A stretch of 64,000 bases of DNA from Pseudomonas sp. ICMP22404. GTDB taxonomy: Bacteria > Pseudomonadota > Gammaproteobacteria > Pseudomonadales > Pseudomonadaceae. The notes under the pieces are model-generated. The model ran no database searches. It was not told the origin of the DNA and worked only from the letters and a program-made list of their open reading frames with translations. The stretch is taken from assembly GCF_006227205.1 (NCBI RefSeq), contig NZ_VCNG01000004.1, positions 186,001 through 250,000 on the forward strand, written 5' to 3'. Shown piece by piece: positions 18,554 through 27,838 of the stretch. Each line of letters begins with the position of its first letter. Positions within the stretch are counted from its first letter, which is position 1. The position numbers were made by a program, and so were the translations under genes.

Positions 18554-18650
18554 CCTAACCCCTGCGGGACCGATACAACCTGTATAAGGAGAGAACTGTA
18601 GTTCCTCGGAAAGCAGTTTCTTCCTTAACGGGGTTAGGACCACCTTCGCC
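18554..18650. repeat. Long-range inverted repeat in permease leader
   Basis: CCTAACCCC (near 18554-18562) and GGGGTTAGG (near 18640-18648) are exact reverse complements about 78 bases apart. Between them is GAACT-GT-AGTTC, a perfect small hairpin, and the pair AACTG/CAGTT. Together they could fold into a multibranched structure between the P450 stop and the permease start. I do not recognise a known riboswitch family. Confidence 0.5.
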
Positions 18651-18775
18651 AAGCTGAAAAAGCTTACGAAATACCTGTAAAGCGAAATTCACTAAAACTT
18701 ATTATAAAAATACTTTTAATTGTATATCTCTGCCCTCCAGAAAGAATCGACCAATAGATATCCTCGGAGATAGCA

Positions 18776-20242
18776 ATGACGACAACAATGCAGGCAAAAG
18801 CTTTGCAAAGCTATACACCTTCCACACACAAAAAACTCGCCGGTGAGATGGGAGCATTCAGCTTGGCTCTCACAGTGCTGGCTTTCTCAGCACCATTGAC
18901 CACGGTATCAGGATACATTCCTGTCGCACTCATGTTCGGAGGCGTAGGCAGTCCACTCGCGTTCATTTTCGTCACAGCCATGATTCTAATCTTCGGCATT
19001 GGATATGTGACGCTCAACGCAGAAGTCAAACGCCCGGGAGACTTCTATTCCTTCATTAGCTATGGGCTTGGAAAGCCCGCAGGTCTTGGCGCAGGACTGA
19101 TGGCCGCGGTATCGTACTTTCTGATTCTGACCGGCGTGGCCGCATACTTCGGTGTCTCTGGGGCAGACCTGCATAAAGAGATTTCCGGAACCTCATATCC
19201 TTGGTTCGTCTACGCTCTACTCTGCTGGTTTGCCGTCGCCATCATGGGCTATCTTCATATAGAGCTGTCTGCGAAGATTTTAACTTGGGTCATGGTTGCG
19301 GAAATCATAATATGCATGATTTTTGCTGTGGGAGTATTGTCCAACGGTGGCGACGCTTCGGTGACGGCAATCGCCCCCTTGTCCCCCTCAGAGCTAACAA
19401 AGAATTCGGTAAACCTGCCGTTTGCCATGCTGTTCGTAGTTTCGTTTTTCATGGGATTTGAGGCAACTGCGCTGTTCAGAGACGAAGTGCGAATGCCAGA
19501 CAAGACGATTCCAATGGCCACCTACGGCGCAATTATTTTTATCGGTGTAATTTATACATTCTGCGCCTATGCGATGATCATGGCCTATGGGACCAGCATT
19601 CAGGATGTAGCAACCAATTCCCCAGCCAATATGTTCAATGACGCATTCGGCAAATACGTGAGCGGCAAATTTCACATTCTCATTTCAGCATTGATATTGA
19701 CCTCCTCGTTTGCGTGCGTTCTGTCCATACATAACGTACTCTCCCGATATCTCTATAATTTGGGCACAGACGGTGCGCTTCCTTCCGCGCTTCGCAAAGT
19801 ACATGCCAATCACTCTTCCCCCTACATCGCTTCGATTGCCGTGTCTCTACTGGTATTATCGGTGATGTTACCTTTTATTATATTGCAGGTTAAGCCCGAC
19901 CTGCTGTATGGCCAATTGTCGGGCGTCGGCACCGCTGGTGTGATATTCCTGCTCACGCTTGTCAACTTATCTGCCCTCGCTTGGTACTTCAAGAGAGGGC
20001 TGAGCCAAAACGCCAGTGTATTAAAGTCCCTGGTTGCTCCAACCATTTCAACCATCTTTTTTGTAGGTCTCGTTTACCTCATTGAGAGGAATTTCGAACT
20101 ATTGGTCGGCGGTGAGCCCGGACAACGTACCTGGATGCTCTACAGCATGGGGGCCATTATGATCTTAGGCATCGCGTTGGCTCTCTATTATAAAGTTGCA
20201 CGCCCAGACACGTATGAGCGTCTAGGTCGCACTCATCACTGA
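18776..20242 (+). CDS. APC-family amino acid/amine permease
   Basis: Inner-membrane permease of 488 residues with about 12 hydrophobic helices. The first reads LTVLAFSAPLTTVSGYIP, and a MGFEATALFRDEVRMPDKTIP block follows helix 6. It closely resembles the permease at 60220-61686: the same length, the same YVTLN-VKRPGDFY-FISYGLGK block and the same C-terminal VGGEPG segment, roughly two-thirds identical by eye. GGAGATAGCA precedes the ATG. It lies downstream of the P450 operon with a 233-base gap containing an inverted repeat, and probably imports the P450 pathway substrate or a related amine. The exact substrate is not readable. Confidence 0.92.
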   Translation: MTTTMQAKALQSYTPSTHKKLAGEMGAFSLALTVLAFSAPLTTVSGYIPVALMFGGVGSPLAFIFVTAMILIFGIGYVTLNAEVKRPGDFYSFISYGLGKPAGLGAGLMAAVSYFLILTGVAAYFGVSGADLHKEISGTSYPWFVYALLCWFAVAIMGYLHIELSAKILTWVMVAEIIICMIFAVGVLSNGGDASVTAIAPLSPSELTKNSVNLPFAMLFVVSFFMGFEATALFRDEVRMPDKTIPMATYGAIIFIGVIYTFCAYAMIMAYGTSIQDVATNSPANMFNDAFGKYVSGKFHILISALILTSSFACVLSIHNVLSRYLYNLGTDGALPSALRKVHANHSSPYIASIAVSLLVLSVMLPFIILQVKPDLLYGQLSGVGTAGVIFLLTLVNLSALAWYFKRGLSQNASVLKSLVAPTISTIFFVGLVYLIERNFELLVGGEPGQRTWMLYSMGAIMILGIALALYYKVARPDTYERLGRTHH

Positions 20243-20252
20243 CATCAGGTTT

Positions 20253-20282
20253 ACCAGGGAGCCAACTCCGGCTCTCCTGGTT
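20253..20282 (+). terminator. Hairpin after permease gene
   Basis: ACCAGGGAGCC / GGCTCTCCTGGT forms an 11-pair stem with one bulge and a six-base loop, ten bases after the permease stop. A U-tract is lacking, so termination efficiency is uncertain. Confidence 0.55.
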
Positions 20283-20371
20283 AACTCAGGGCTGGTCAAT
20301 CAGGTTTTGGTGGAATCACGCACTTCCCTTGTGTACCATTCGGCCCATAGCCGAAACAGGTAACAGCCGCC

Positions 20372-21040
20372 ATGACCAAGCCTGACAACATTAACAGCAT
20401 GATTTCAATGCTCGACAAATACATCGGCACATTCGATTGGGGCAGCCTGACTAAAAGTAAGCAGACCATTCTGGACTCGTTCTTACGAGTTGCGACGAGT
20501 GAAGGCATTGCCAATGTATCGATGCGCACACTCGCATCAGCAGCTGGCGTCAAACCCCCTACGATATATTCTCATTTCCCAGGAGGTCGGGATGAAATAG
20601 TATCCGCGGCACTTCATCGACATTACAATAACTTCTCAAAAAGTCTACGCCAGGCACTGCATGGCTGTACCTGCGCAGAGGAGTACTGGGCCTCCCTAGT
20701 TGCATTTCATGTTACACAACAGCTGTCTAAACCTGAGAATGATCTTTGGGACATATTGATTGCTACTGACAGAGTAAATAACTCACTGGATCCGGAGCTA
20801 CGACGCGAAGTTAATGACTGGGAAGAGTTTTGCGATCAGATGTACTGTGCTGTCGCACGCGACTTAGGACACTCTAACTGCACTCAGGACGCGCTAGTCA
20901 TTCGAAAGACGCTGGACGGCATTGGGAGCTGGTGGCACTGGGATGGCTCAGAAGCTCATCTCAATCAGGCCATCGACTATGCGATCGTTCTGACAAAGCA
21001 CATCCTAGCAATACCTAAAACTGTTTTTAGCAAAGTCTAG
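20372..21040 (+). CDS. TetR-family transcriptional regulator
   Basis: The 222-residue protein has an N-terminal TetR helix-turn-helix (about 32-75: LDSFLRVATSEGIANVSMRTLA followed by GVKPPTIYSHFPGGRDEIV) and a divergent C-terminal ligand-binding domain rich in Trp and Cys. TetR proteins usually repress adjacent genes until an effector binds. Here the natural targets are the upstream permease and the P450 operon on the same strand, 130 bases away across a hairpin. The regulator gene is followed at once by a decayed transposase fragment, so it marks the right end of the P450 block. Confidence 0.9.
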   Translation: MTKPDNINSMISMLDKYIGTFDWGSLTKSKQTILDSFLRVATSEGIANVSMRTLASAAGVKPPTIYSHFPGGRDEIVSAALHRHYNNFSKSLRQALHGCTCAEEYWASLVAFHVTQQLSKPENDLWDILIATDRVNNSLDPELRREVNDWEEFCDQMYCAVARDLGHSNCTQDALVIRKTLDGIGSWWHWDGSEAHLNQAIDYAIVLTKHILAIPKTVFSKV

Positions 21041-21052
21041 CTTCTGCACGAA

Positions 21053-21240
21053 AAACACTGTTTAAAATATCGCATGGCACAATCCAATGAAACCATCCGC
21101 GCATAATTTTCGCGAGTTTGTAGAAGTCCGTAACGATGCGGCGGTCTTCCTTCAGCCAGCCAAACATGTGCCCTATCTTTTGACTGCGCCAGTATTTCAG
21201 CTACAGGCGCACACAGCGTGAGGCCGTGCCCCTGAAAATT
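21053..21240 (-). pseudogene. Decayed IS5-family transposase, C-terminal fragment
   Basis: Read leftward, the sequence encodes KYWRSQKIGHMFGWLKEDRRIV-like residues followed, after a one-base frame shift, by MVSLDCAMRYF. This is the C-terminal signature of IS5-group transposases (the GWLKExRRI...DKLAK...MVxLACxMRCLR region containing the DDE glutamate). Stops and the frameshift show it is dead, and no full element or clear terminal repeats remain. It lies between the TetR gene and the dioxygenase gene, opposite in orientation to the transposase fragment at 24.9 kb. Confidence 0.75.
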
Positions 21241-21292
21241 CGGCTGTCCAGGCCCTATGTGTCCGGGCCTAGATAGCTATACTGGCAATAAG

Positions 21293-22195
21293 TTACTTTT
21301 TTACATAATCGTAAACACTACGTCCAATGTTGGAGAAATGGGAGCTTTTCTCCAGTAACTCCATGAAAAACTTCTGATCGAACGGCTGCTCGGGGTAAAG
21401 CGCCACACGGGGATCCTCGTACTCCCGGACATAACCGACGCTTGCTCCACCCATTTCATAGCCGATAAGACGCTGGAGTTCCGGCGTGAAGTTTTTCGCC
21501 ACTTCCAAGGGAATTGACAAGTACTGATTCTCCTCCTGCCTGACCCAACCCACACAGTAATCAATATTCAGTGCACGGCGGCTAGACTGTGACTTGTTCT
21601 CACCGCCGCCGTGAATGGTCTTGCCAGTATAAACGAGCACTGAGCCCTTTTTCATCTCAGCTGCGAAAGTGTCAGCTTGAGCAAAAGTCAGAGGAAGCAA
21701 GTTATGCTTATGACTCCCGGGGATAACGCGTGTCGCGCCATTTTCCTCGGTGAAATCGTCCATGGCCCAGATAGTACTTACTTCAATATGGAAGTTTACA
21801 GGAAAATGATCATACCAATCCCAGGCACCTTCATCACGATGAAGAAACTGAGCTTTCTGTCCCGGATCAATGCATATGACTTGGGTTAGGTTAAGCTGCA
21901 CCGCAGATGCATTTCTACCCAAGAATTTTCTAGTCGCTCCTAGCACGGTTGGGTGCATAACCATAGCGTGAGATGCAGAAGAGCGGGCAGGTACCGCACC
22001 GCAACGGCGAGTAAGCTTACCTACGGCATTGTTCTCACCTTCAGGGGTGCGATCCAAGTAGGGTTGAATTTGATCGTTGACTGCATCTATAACCGCCTCG
22101 CTCACAGCGTTATCGATAATGCAGTACCCTTCGGCATCCAAGCAGGCAATAACTTCATCAATCGAGCAATTGGAAGGCAGGTGAATAAGAGACAT
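21293..22195 (-). CDS. Phytanoyl-CoA dioxygenase-family Fe(II)/2-oxoglutarate oxygenase
   Basis: Non-heme iron oxygenase of 300 residues with the PhyH double-stranded beta-helix. The iron ligands are HRD (His119, Asp121) and His195 in KTIHGGGENKS, followed by Arg206/Arg207, which would hold 2-oxoglutarate. A VIPGSHKHN motif lies between them, as in PhyH and ectoine-hydroxylase-like enzymes. It would hydroxylate a small substrate using O2 and 2-oxoglutarate, giving succinate and CO2. The gene is divergent from a LuxR regulator and near an APC permease, so an amino acid, amine or betaine substrate is likely. ATP-like or CoA-binding features are not evident. GGAGG precedes the ATG. Confidence 0.9.
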   Translation of the reverse strand: MSLIHLPSNCSIDEVIACLDAEGYCIIDNAVSEAVIDAVNDQIQPYLDRTPEGENNAVGKLTRRCGAVPARSSASHAMVMHPTVLGATRKFLGRNASAVQLNLTQVICIDPGQKAQFLHRDEGAWDWYDHFPVNFHIEVSTIWAMDDFTEENGATRVIPGSHKHNLLPLTFAQADTFAAEMKKGSVLVYTGKTIHGGGENKSQSSRRALNIDYCVGWVRQEENQYLSIPLEVAKNFTPELQRLIGYEMGGASVGYVREYEDPRVALYPEQPFDQKFFMELLEKSSHFSNIGRSVYDYVKK

Positions 22196-22374
22196 ATATC
22201 CTCCAGATTAAAATTTAGGGATTCATAAAGCCAGATAGAAGACTTCCAATCAAGCTATCGCAACATGACAAAATGCACATCCATCTTAAGGATGAGTACC
22301 CGCCACATCATCAGCTACAAAGACGGCACGTATCATGCTGAGTAGTGTTATAGCGCTGTGATAATCGCTTCATT

Positions 22375-22412
22375 GGGGTATGCACCGCACCATCAGATGG
22401 CAAATACGCCCC
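22375..22412. promoter_or_regulatory. Inverted repeat in luxR/dioxygenase divergent region
   Basis: Outer arms GGGGTAT and ATACGCCCC (one bulged G) enclose a perfect inner pair CCAT-CAG-ATGG (22390-22400). The element sits 40 bases before the LuxR start and could be an operator for the divergent pair or a leader hairpin. Confidence 0.35.
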
Positions 22413-22452
22413 TAGCGCTTTAATTTCGTGCAATGCAATACGAGGTACCCCC

Positions 22453-23151
22453 ATGCATAACGCCGAGCTTAGTACACGATGCCGAGAGTACGCGCAAAAC
22501 ACGGTCGAATTCTTGAAAAAAACCACTGGCTGCTCGGCGGTTGTGTTCACGTGGTATCACGACAACCGAAGCAAACCCCCTCATTTTCAATTGGGCGCGG
22601 ATGAGGAAATGATCACGGAATATTATGATCGCTACTATCACGCCGATCCGCTTCGTGCTGACCTATTGGTCGAAACAGCAACACACTTTGAGACCCTATC
22701 GAATGCCCGAGAGAAACACGACGAAAATTTACTAGAACAGTATTATCCCTTTCTCCGCAAATATAAAATTCGAGAGGAAATGGATCTGCTTTTCTGTGCA
22801 GGCGGAATTCCTGTGGCTTCTGCCGCCCTGCTGCACCAAGAAAGCAGTAGAGAGAAGACGATGGGGGCTTGCGATTTAAAGGAAGTGCACAAATACCTGC
22901 AATATACATTCTCCATTCTGCCCTCGGTCAGGCTTATTAACATGAACGCGGAGCTTGAGGCCCGCTACAAACTAACGCCTAAAGAGCGGGCCGTGGTGGA
23001 GCTCATATTGTCGGGAGAATCTAACAAATCTATCGCGACGCGGCTCGGCATGGAGCTGCCGACCACTAAAACCCATGTCCTGCACATTTTCGAAAAGCTC
23101 CAGGTCGATAGCCGGGGCAAGGTAATTTCATTATTAATGGGTGTACGCTAG
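22453..23151 (+). CDS. LuxR-family transcriptional regulator
   Basis: The 232-residue regulator has a C-terminal LuxR/FixJ-type helix-turn-helix (about 170-228; LTPKERAVVELILSGESNK with IATRLGMELPTTKTHV). Its N-terminal GAF/PAS-like sensing domain contains a YYDRYYHADPL segment, as in many solitary LuxR proteins. No acyl-homoserine-lactone synthase gene is in the window, so it probably responds to a metabolite or to someone else's signal. It is divergent from the dioxygenase and upstream of an APC permease gene, and likely controls both. GAGG upstream of the ATG supports the start. AT-rich codon use is shared with its neighbours. Confidence 0.9.
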   Translation: MHNAELSTRCREYAQNTVEFLKKTTGCSAVVFTWYHDNRSKPPHFQLGADEEMITEYYDRYYHADPLRADLLVETATHFETLSNAREKHDENLLEQYYPFLRKYKIREEMDLLFCAGGIPVASAALLHQESSREKTMGACDLKEVHKYLQYTFSILPSVRLINMNAELEARYKLTPKERAVVELILSGESNKSIATRLGMELPTTKTHVLHIFEKLQVDSRGKVISLLMGVR

Positions 23152-23378
23152 CTAAGGGTTGAGGACGTCGTATGTGCGCTACCGCGCCCTCCCATTTAAG
23201 GATAAGACGCTACAGATCTAATTTCGCACTGCCTCATACCTTAGGTTGATGTGCATCACTGATGGATCATGGATAGTCGTAGGACGGCATGATGGAGCGC
23301 TTATAAAAATATTACTATTCGGCGAATTAACTCGCATGCCGACGCTGCCGCTCAACGTCTATAACCAGGGTGACATCA

Positions 23379-24836
23379 ATGAAAGACTTAGACGGGGCAT
23401 TTAAGCCCTCGCGTGCGACCTATATAATCACCCCTGAGCTCACTTATGCTCCGGGTACACAAGCTCTCAAAGGTAAGGTATCAGGCTGGGAATTACTCTG
23501 CTCGGTTCTGGCATTCGCAGCTCCCGTAACTTCGGTTAGCAGTTTGATCCCATTCGTTATTCAAGGAGGAGGGATTGGCGCGCCGCTATTGATTTTGGCA
23601 GCAACCGTATTGATGCTGAGCTTCAGTATTGGTTTCGTGGCCATGTCAGAGCATGTGACTAAGCCCGGCGCGTTCTACGCCTATGTGGCAGAAGCTTGTG
23701 GCATAAAAATAGGTCATGGTACGGCATTTGTTGCAGTCTTTGCTTACTTCACGCTGGGGTTCTGCACCGTTGCGTTGATCGGGCCAGTGTTTTCCAGTTT
23801 TCTATCCGAAGTCTTCGGCATCAGAGGTGTTCCCTGGTACGTAGGCAGCATGCTTTCATTTATGATAACCGGCTTTTTGTCCTACCTGCGCATTGACCTT
23901 TCGGCAAAGGTATTGACTCTTACTATGTTCGCGGAGATTGCCGTCGTACTGATTTTCAATTTAATCGTACCATTCTCTAACAACGGCCAAAATTTTTCTG
24001 TAGAACCACTCTCGGCCAGCCACTTCTTTGACGGAAACTTCACAGTTGCCTTTCTGTATTCGATCATTATTTTCATCGGCTTTGAATCGACCGCGGTTTA
24101 TCGGGACGAAGTAAAAAATCCGAAAAAAACCATTCCATTCGTAACCTATGCAGCCGTCCTTTTCATAGGTTGTTTCTACGCGTTCAGTGCCTGGATGATC
24201 ATAACGGCTTATGGCGTAGACAATGTTATGGAGGCAGCCAACAGGGACACGGCTAACCTGTTTATGAACGCTATGGCGACCTACATGGGTAAAACCAGCG
24301 TCGACGTAACCCGGGGGATTCTAATCATTTCCGCCATCGCATGCCTGCTCTCGGCGCATAATGCACTGGCTAGATACATTTACTCGCTGAGCCGCAACGG
24401 AGCGATCTCGCCTAAATTCGGTAAAATCCACCCTAAACACATGTCACCTTATGTCGCTAGCCTCGGTTGTACCTTGGGCTGGGCGCTGGCAACTCTGGTT
24501 CTCATCAAGGCAGATCCCAACCTCCTCTACGCCCAGGTCGGCGGAGTTGGCACGTATGCCATGTTAATCCTGATGTCGCTGACGAGTATCGCGGTTCTAT
24601 ATTTTTTCCTTCGTCGCAAAGAATTTAGCTTCAGGACCACTGTTTGCCCTTTGCTAGCCGTCGCCGGAATTCTAAGCTTTACACTTCTGACCACGGTTAA
24701 TTTTCATTACCTAACTGGAGGCGAGCCGGGTTCAGGTATATGGCTACAACTAATTATTGTCGGCATGTTCGCCTTTGGCTACTTTTCAGCATTGCTCAAG
24801 CCACAGCCTGCGTCCATAGCGGCGACCGAGCGCTAG
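23379..24836 (+). CDS. APC-family amino acid/amine permease
   Basis: Inner-membrane permease of 485 residues with about 12 hydrophobic segments. Helix 1 reads LLCSVLAFAAPVTSVSSLIP, and IGFESTAVYRDEVKNPKKTIP follows helix 6, placing it nearest the permease at 4162-5676. Start is the ATG at 23379, with AGGGTGA five bases upstream; a GTG three codons earlier overlaps that Shine-Dalgarno and is rejected. It lies inside the segment bounded by transposase fragments, with the LuxR regulator 227 bases upstream. It is probably the importer for the substrate of the 2-oxoglutarate dioxygenase. Confidence 0.92.
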   Translation: MKDLDGAFKPSRATYIITPELTYAPGTQALKGKVSGWELLCSVLAFAAPVTSVSSLIPFVIQGGGIGAPLLILAATVLMLSFSIGFVAMSEHVTKPGAFYAYVAEACGIKIGHGTAFVAVFAYFTLGFCTVALIGPVFSSFLSEVFGIRGVPWYVGSMLSFMITGFLSYLRIDLSAKVLTLTMFAEIAVVLIFNLIVPFSNNGQNFSVEPLSASHFFDGNFTVAFLYSIIIFIGFESTAVYRDEVKNPKKTIPFVTYAAVLFIGCFYAFSAWMIITAYGVDNVMEAANRDTANLFMNAMATYMGKTSVDVTRGILIISAIACLLSAHNALARYIYSLSRNGAISPKFGKIHPKHMSPYVASLGCTLGWALATLVLIKADPNLLYAQVGGVGTYAMLILMSLTSIAVLYFFLRRKEFSFRTTVCPLLAVAGILSFTLLTTVNFHYLTGGEPGSGIWLQLIIVGMFAFGYFSALLKPQPASIAATER

Positions 24837-25292
24837 GCTCTGTAGGAAATCCGATAAACCCAATCGCCGCCCCCTCGGAAGCTGAAACTTTGTAGAGTTT
24901 CCTGACATCCATGGGATGGAACTCTGTGATGGCAAAGCGTTACGAACTCTCGAATGAAGCCTATGTTTGCCGATCTCTTCACCGAAACCCATGGCCGGGG
25001 GCGGCCCCGCCTGATCGACCGCCTGATGCTCGGGCGCTGCGAGGCGAGACATGCCGGAACGCTTTGGCAGTGATCAACGGTGTATCAACGGTTTCGGGAC
25101 TGGCGAAACCAGGGGACATTCGGTCAGATGCTCAAGCGCCCGCTGCGCTCAATGAAGCGCAAACCCAAGCCAGTCTTACCAAGACTGTTTGACCGGCCCG
25201 AGTAGCGACAGCGCAACATCATCAATCTATAGAAGAACGACCAACGAGCTGGTAATACGTTATAGATCCAAGATATTTGCATTATTCTCAAG
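24837..25292. other. Gene-free stretch with insertion-sequence debris
   Basis: Between the permease and triosephosphate isomerase genes there is no intact gene. Most of it is the transposase fragment at 24929-25205, with AT-rich sequence on its right. The first bases after the permease stop (CTCTGTAGGAAAT) may be an old insertion-sequence end, but no matching partner end was found. Confidence 0.6.
24929..25205 (+). pseudogene. Decayed IS5-family transposase, N-terminal fragment
   Basis: The fragment starts MAKRYELSNEAY and, after a frame shift, continues FADLFTETHGRGRPRLIDRLM, then RDMPERFG and QRF-DW segments in shifted frames. This is the N-terminal region of IS5-group transposases (MAKRYELSDEAW... 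GRPR... RDMPERFG... YQRFR-W). At least two frameshifts or deletions and loss of the whole catalytic part make it non-functional. It faces right, away from the dioxygenase module, and mirrors the C-terminal fragment at 21.05-21.24 kb. Confidence 0.8.
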
Positions 25293-26042
25293 TTAAAGAA
25301 TGCTACAGATCTCTATAAATTCTTGAGCGTTCATTGACGCGCCACCCACCAATGCTCCATCGATATCAGCCATTGAAAACAGACGCAAAGCATTGGACGG
25401 CTTGACGCTTCCGCCATAAATAATCTGGATTCGCTCTGCGATCGACTCATTACGACCTTGTAAGAGGTGACGGATTTCCGCGTGTACTTCTTGAGCTTGC
25501 TCAGCCGTTGCGGTCAGGCCAGTTCCAATCGCCCACACCGGCTCATAAGCGATAACTGCAGCCCCGAAGGAAGCGATACCGACCTCCTCCAAGACGTCCA
25601 TCACTTGAGCCTTGATCACCGAGAGTGTGAGCCCCTCGTTACGCTGTTCGAGACTCTCCCCTACACATAGAATCGGCGTGAGGCCTCGACTGAGGGCGCA
25701 CTTGAATTTTTGCGCAATGGTTTTCTCAGTTTCGCCGAGTATCGTTCTGCGCTCCGAATGCCCGATTAATACATATCGACAGCCCATTTCCAGTAGCTGT
25801 TCTGCCGACACTTCGCCAGTCAGCGCGCCCAACCCTGGCTCAGGTGCACAATCCTGGGCGCCAAGAACAATACTGGAATTCGCTAGAATTCGTTGGGCCA
25901 ACGAAAAATGCAGAAAACCGGGGCAAACAGCCACTTCCCCGTCGCTGGGTAACTCGGCCACTGCCAAGTCGGTGGCCAATTTCTCAATAACAGGGACGGT
26001 TCCCTGCATTTTCCAATTGCCTACAACAAGTCTAGATCGCAT
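25293..26042 (-). CDS. tpiA: Triosephosphate isomerase
   Basis: Interconverts dihydroxyacetone phosphate and glyceraldehyde-3-phosphate. The 249-residue protein has NWKMQG (catalytic Lys), IGHSERR (catalytic His) and AYEPVWAIGTG (catalytic Glu), plus the phosphate-binding YGGSVKP and GGAS loops. Start is the ATG at 26042 with AAGGGGTG upstream; an in-frame extension of 14 codons is rejected. It is the last gene of a six-gene minus-strand operon. A housekeeping copy is expected elsewhere in the genome, so this is probably a pathway-dedicated paralogue that handles triose phosphate from the split transketolase reaction. Confidence 0.95.
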   Translation of the reverse strand: MRSRLVVGNWKMQGTVPVIEKLATDLAVAELPSDGEVAVCPGFLHFSLAQRILANSSIVLGAQDCAPEPGLGALTGEVSAEQLLEMGCRYVLIGHSERRTILGETEKTIAQKFKCALSRGLTPILCVGESLEQRNEGLTLSVIKAQVMDVLEEVGIASFGAAVIAYEPVWAIGTGLTATAEQAQEVHAEIRHLLQGRNESIAERIQIIYGGSVKPSNALRLFSMADIDGALVGGASMNAQEFIEICSIL

Positions 26043-26090
26043 ATGGGCACCCCTTATGTTTGACTTACTCAACGCAGACTCCAAAGGGCA

Positions 26091-27755
26091 TTAGCCGCGA
26101 TGGTGGGCCTTGAAAAAATTGATTTGCCCCTGGGTGGAGGAGTCCCCGGCCTCACCGACAGCCTCCCCTATCAAGTATCGATATACATTCTGACCTAAGG
26201 CCTTGCCGAGCTCGACGCCCCACTGATCAAAGCAGTTGACTCCCCAGATTACGCTTTGAACGAACACCTTGTGTTCATAGAGCGCAATCAAAGCACCCAA
26301 GGTAAATGGCGAGACTCTTTCCATCATGATCATGTTGCTCGGGCGGTTGCCAGGTATCACCTTGTGAGGCGTGATCCGCTCTATTTCTTCCTTGGCCAAG
26401 CCCATGCGTTGCAAGTCTTCCTCAACTTCAGCCCCCTGCATGCCTTGCATAAGCGCCTGACTTTGCGCCACACAGTTAGCGAACATCCATTGCTGATGAT
26501 CGGACAAGGGATTGTGGCTCACCACCGGCGCGATAAAGTCAGCGGGAATCAAGTGGGTCCCTTGGTGCAGCAGTTGATGGTAGGCATGCTGGCCATTGCA
26601 GCCCACGCCGCCCCATATGACCGGTCCCGTCTGGATTGAGACAGCTTGTCCATCGTGCCGCACCTGCTTGCCATTGGACTCCATATCCAACTGCTGTAGG
26701 TGTTTGTCAAAATTGCGCAGGTAATAGTCATAAGGGAGAATCGCGTGACTGGCCGTACCCCAGAAATTGGTGTACCAAACGCCCAGCAATCCCATGATGA
26801 CCGGCATGTTTTTTTCAAGGGGCGCCGTCAGAAAATGCCTGTCCATTGCATAGGCACCGGCCAAGAGATCCTTGAAATTAGATATGCCGATCGTCAATGC
26901 GATCGGTAGGCCAATGGCTGACCAAAGCGAATAACGACCCCCTACCCAGTCCCACATCGGGAAGATGTTCTCTTTAGCGATACCGAACGCCATTGCCGCA
27001 TCAGCGTTACTTGATACCGCCGCAAAATGCCTGAAGAGTTGATTTTCTGGGCACCCATGGGCTAGGCACCAGTCACGTGCAGCCTGGGCATTCTTCAACG
27101 CTTCCAGCGTGCTGAACGATTTGGATGACACGATGAACAAGGTCGTTTCAACCGAAAGTTTACTGACCAGCTCATGAAACTCGCTGCCATCAATGTTTGA
27201 AAGAAAATGGCATTTGACCCCACGCTGGGCGAACGGTGTTAGGGCTTCGCACACCAGCTGCGGACCCAGGAAAGACCCCCCGATACCAATGTTCACGACA
27301 TCGGTGATTGAACGCTCTGTGTACCCTCTCCAGATGCCACCATGAACACGAGAAACTAGCTCGGTCATCCTGTTCAGTACCTTGTGCACCTGCTCCATGA
27401 TATCCACGCCATTGACGATCACCTTCTCTGACAGGGGGCGACGAAGTGCCGTATGTAAAGCACTACGTTGCTCGGACGTATTGACCGTCTCTCCCGAAAA
27501 AAGAGCTTCCTTGGCATCTTCCAAACCGACCTCTTGCGCAAGTTCCATCAAAAGGTCTTGAGTGGTAGATGTGATCAGATTCTTTGAGTAATCGAGAAAT
27601 AGGCCACAGCTGTGCAGTGAAAAAGTATCAAAGCGTTGGGAGTCCTCGGCGAACGCGCCCCGCATGCTGAAGTTACGCATCTCACCATAATGCGTTTGCA
27701 ATGCATGCCAGGATTGAAGCCGCGTTGGATCAACAGGCTCGGAGTAGTACGCCAT
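26091..27755 (-). CDS. pgi: Glucose-6-phosphate isomerase
   Basis: Interconverts fructose-6-phosphate and glucose-6-phosphate. At 554 residues it is full length for the bacterial/animal-type enzyme, with the PGI signatures [27 protein letters not shown] and [14 protein letters not shown]. Pseudomonads generally lack phosphofructokinase, so fructose-6-phosphate made by transaldolase and transketolase must return to glucose-6-phosphate for the Entner-Doudoroff route, which fits this gene's place in a pentose-type operon. It sits 48 bases upstream of tpiA. AAGGATAAACC before the ATG supports the start. Likely a second copy alongside a chromosomal housekeeping pgi. Confidence 0.95.
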   Translation of the reverse strand: MAYYSEPVDPTRLQSWHALQTHYGEMRNFSMRGAFAEDSQRFDTFSLHSCGLFLDYSKNLITSTTQDLLMELAQEVGLEDAKEALFSGETVNTSEQRSALHTALRRPLSEKVIVNGVDIMEQVHKVLNRMTELVSRVHGGIWRGYTERSITDVVNIGIGGSFLGPQLVCEALTPFAQRGVKCHFLSNIDGSEFHELVSKLSVETTLFIVSSKSFSTLEALKNAQAARDWCLAHGCPENQLFRHFAAVSSNADAAMAFGIAKENIFPMWDWVGGRYSLWSAIGLPIALTIGISNFKDLLAGAYAMDRHFLTAPLEKNMPVIMGLLGVWYTNFWGTASHAILPYDYYLRNFDKHLQQLDMESNGKQVRHDGQAVSIQTGPVIWGGVGCNGQHAYHQLLHQGTHLIPADFIAPVVSHNPLSDHQQWMFANCVAQSQALMQGMQGAEVEEDLQRMGLAKEEIERITPHKVIPGNRPSNMIMMERVSPFTLGALIALYEHKVFVQSVIWGVNCFDQWGVELGKALGQNVYRYLIGEAVGEAGDSSTQGQINFFKAHHRG

Positions 27756-27838
27756 GGTTTATCCTTGTGAAATGTAAAAGTGACAAGGGGGCCTATTGAT
27801 CAGCCCCTCATCGCTGCGGGGTATTGCACCAACGACAA

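Noticed and set aside
18554..18650. Known riboswitch (glycine, guanidine or SAM type) in the permease leader
   Set aside because: None of the conserved cores I know is present; only inverted repeats are seen.
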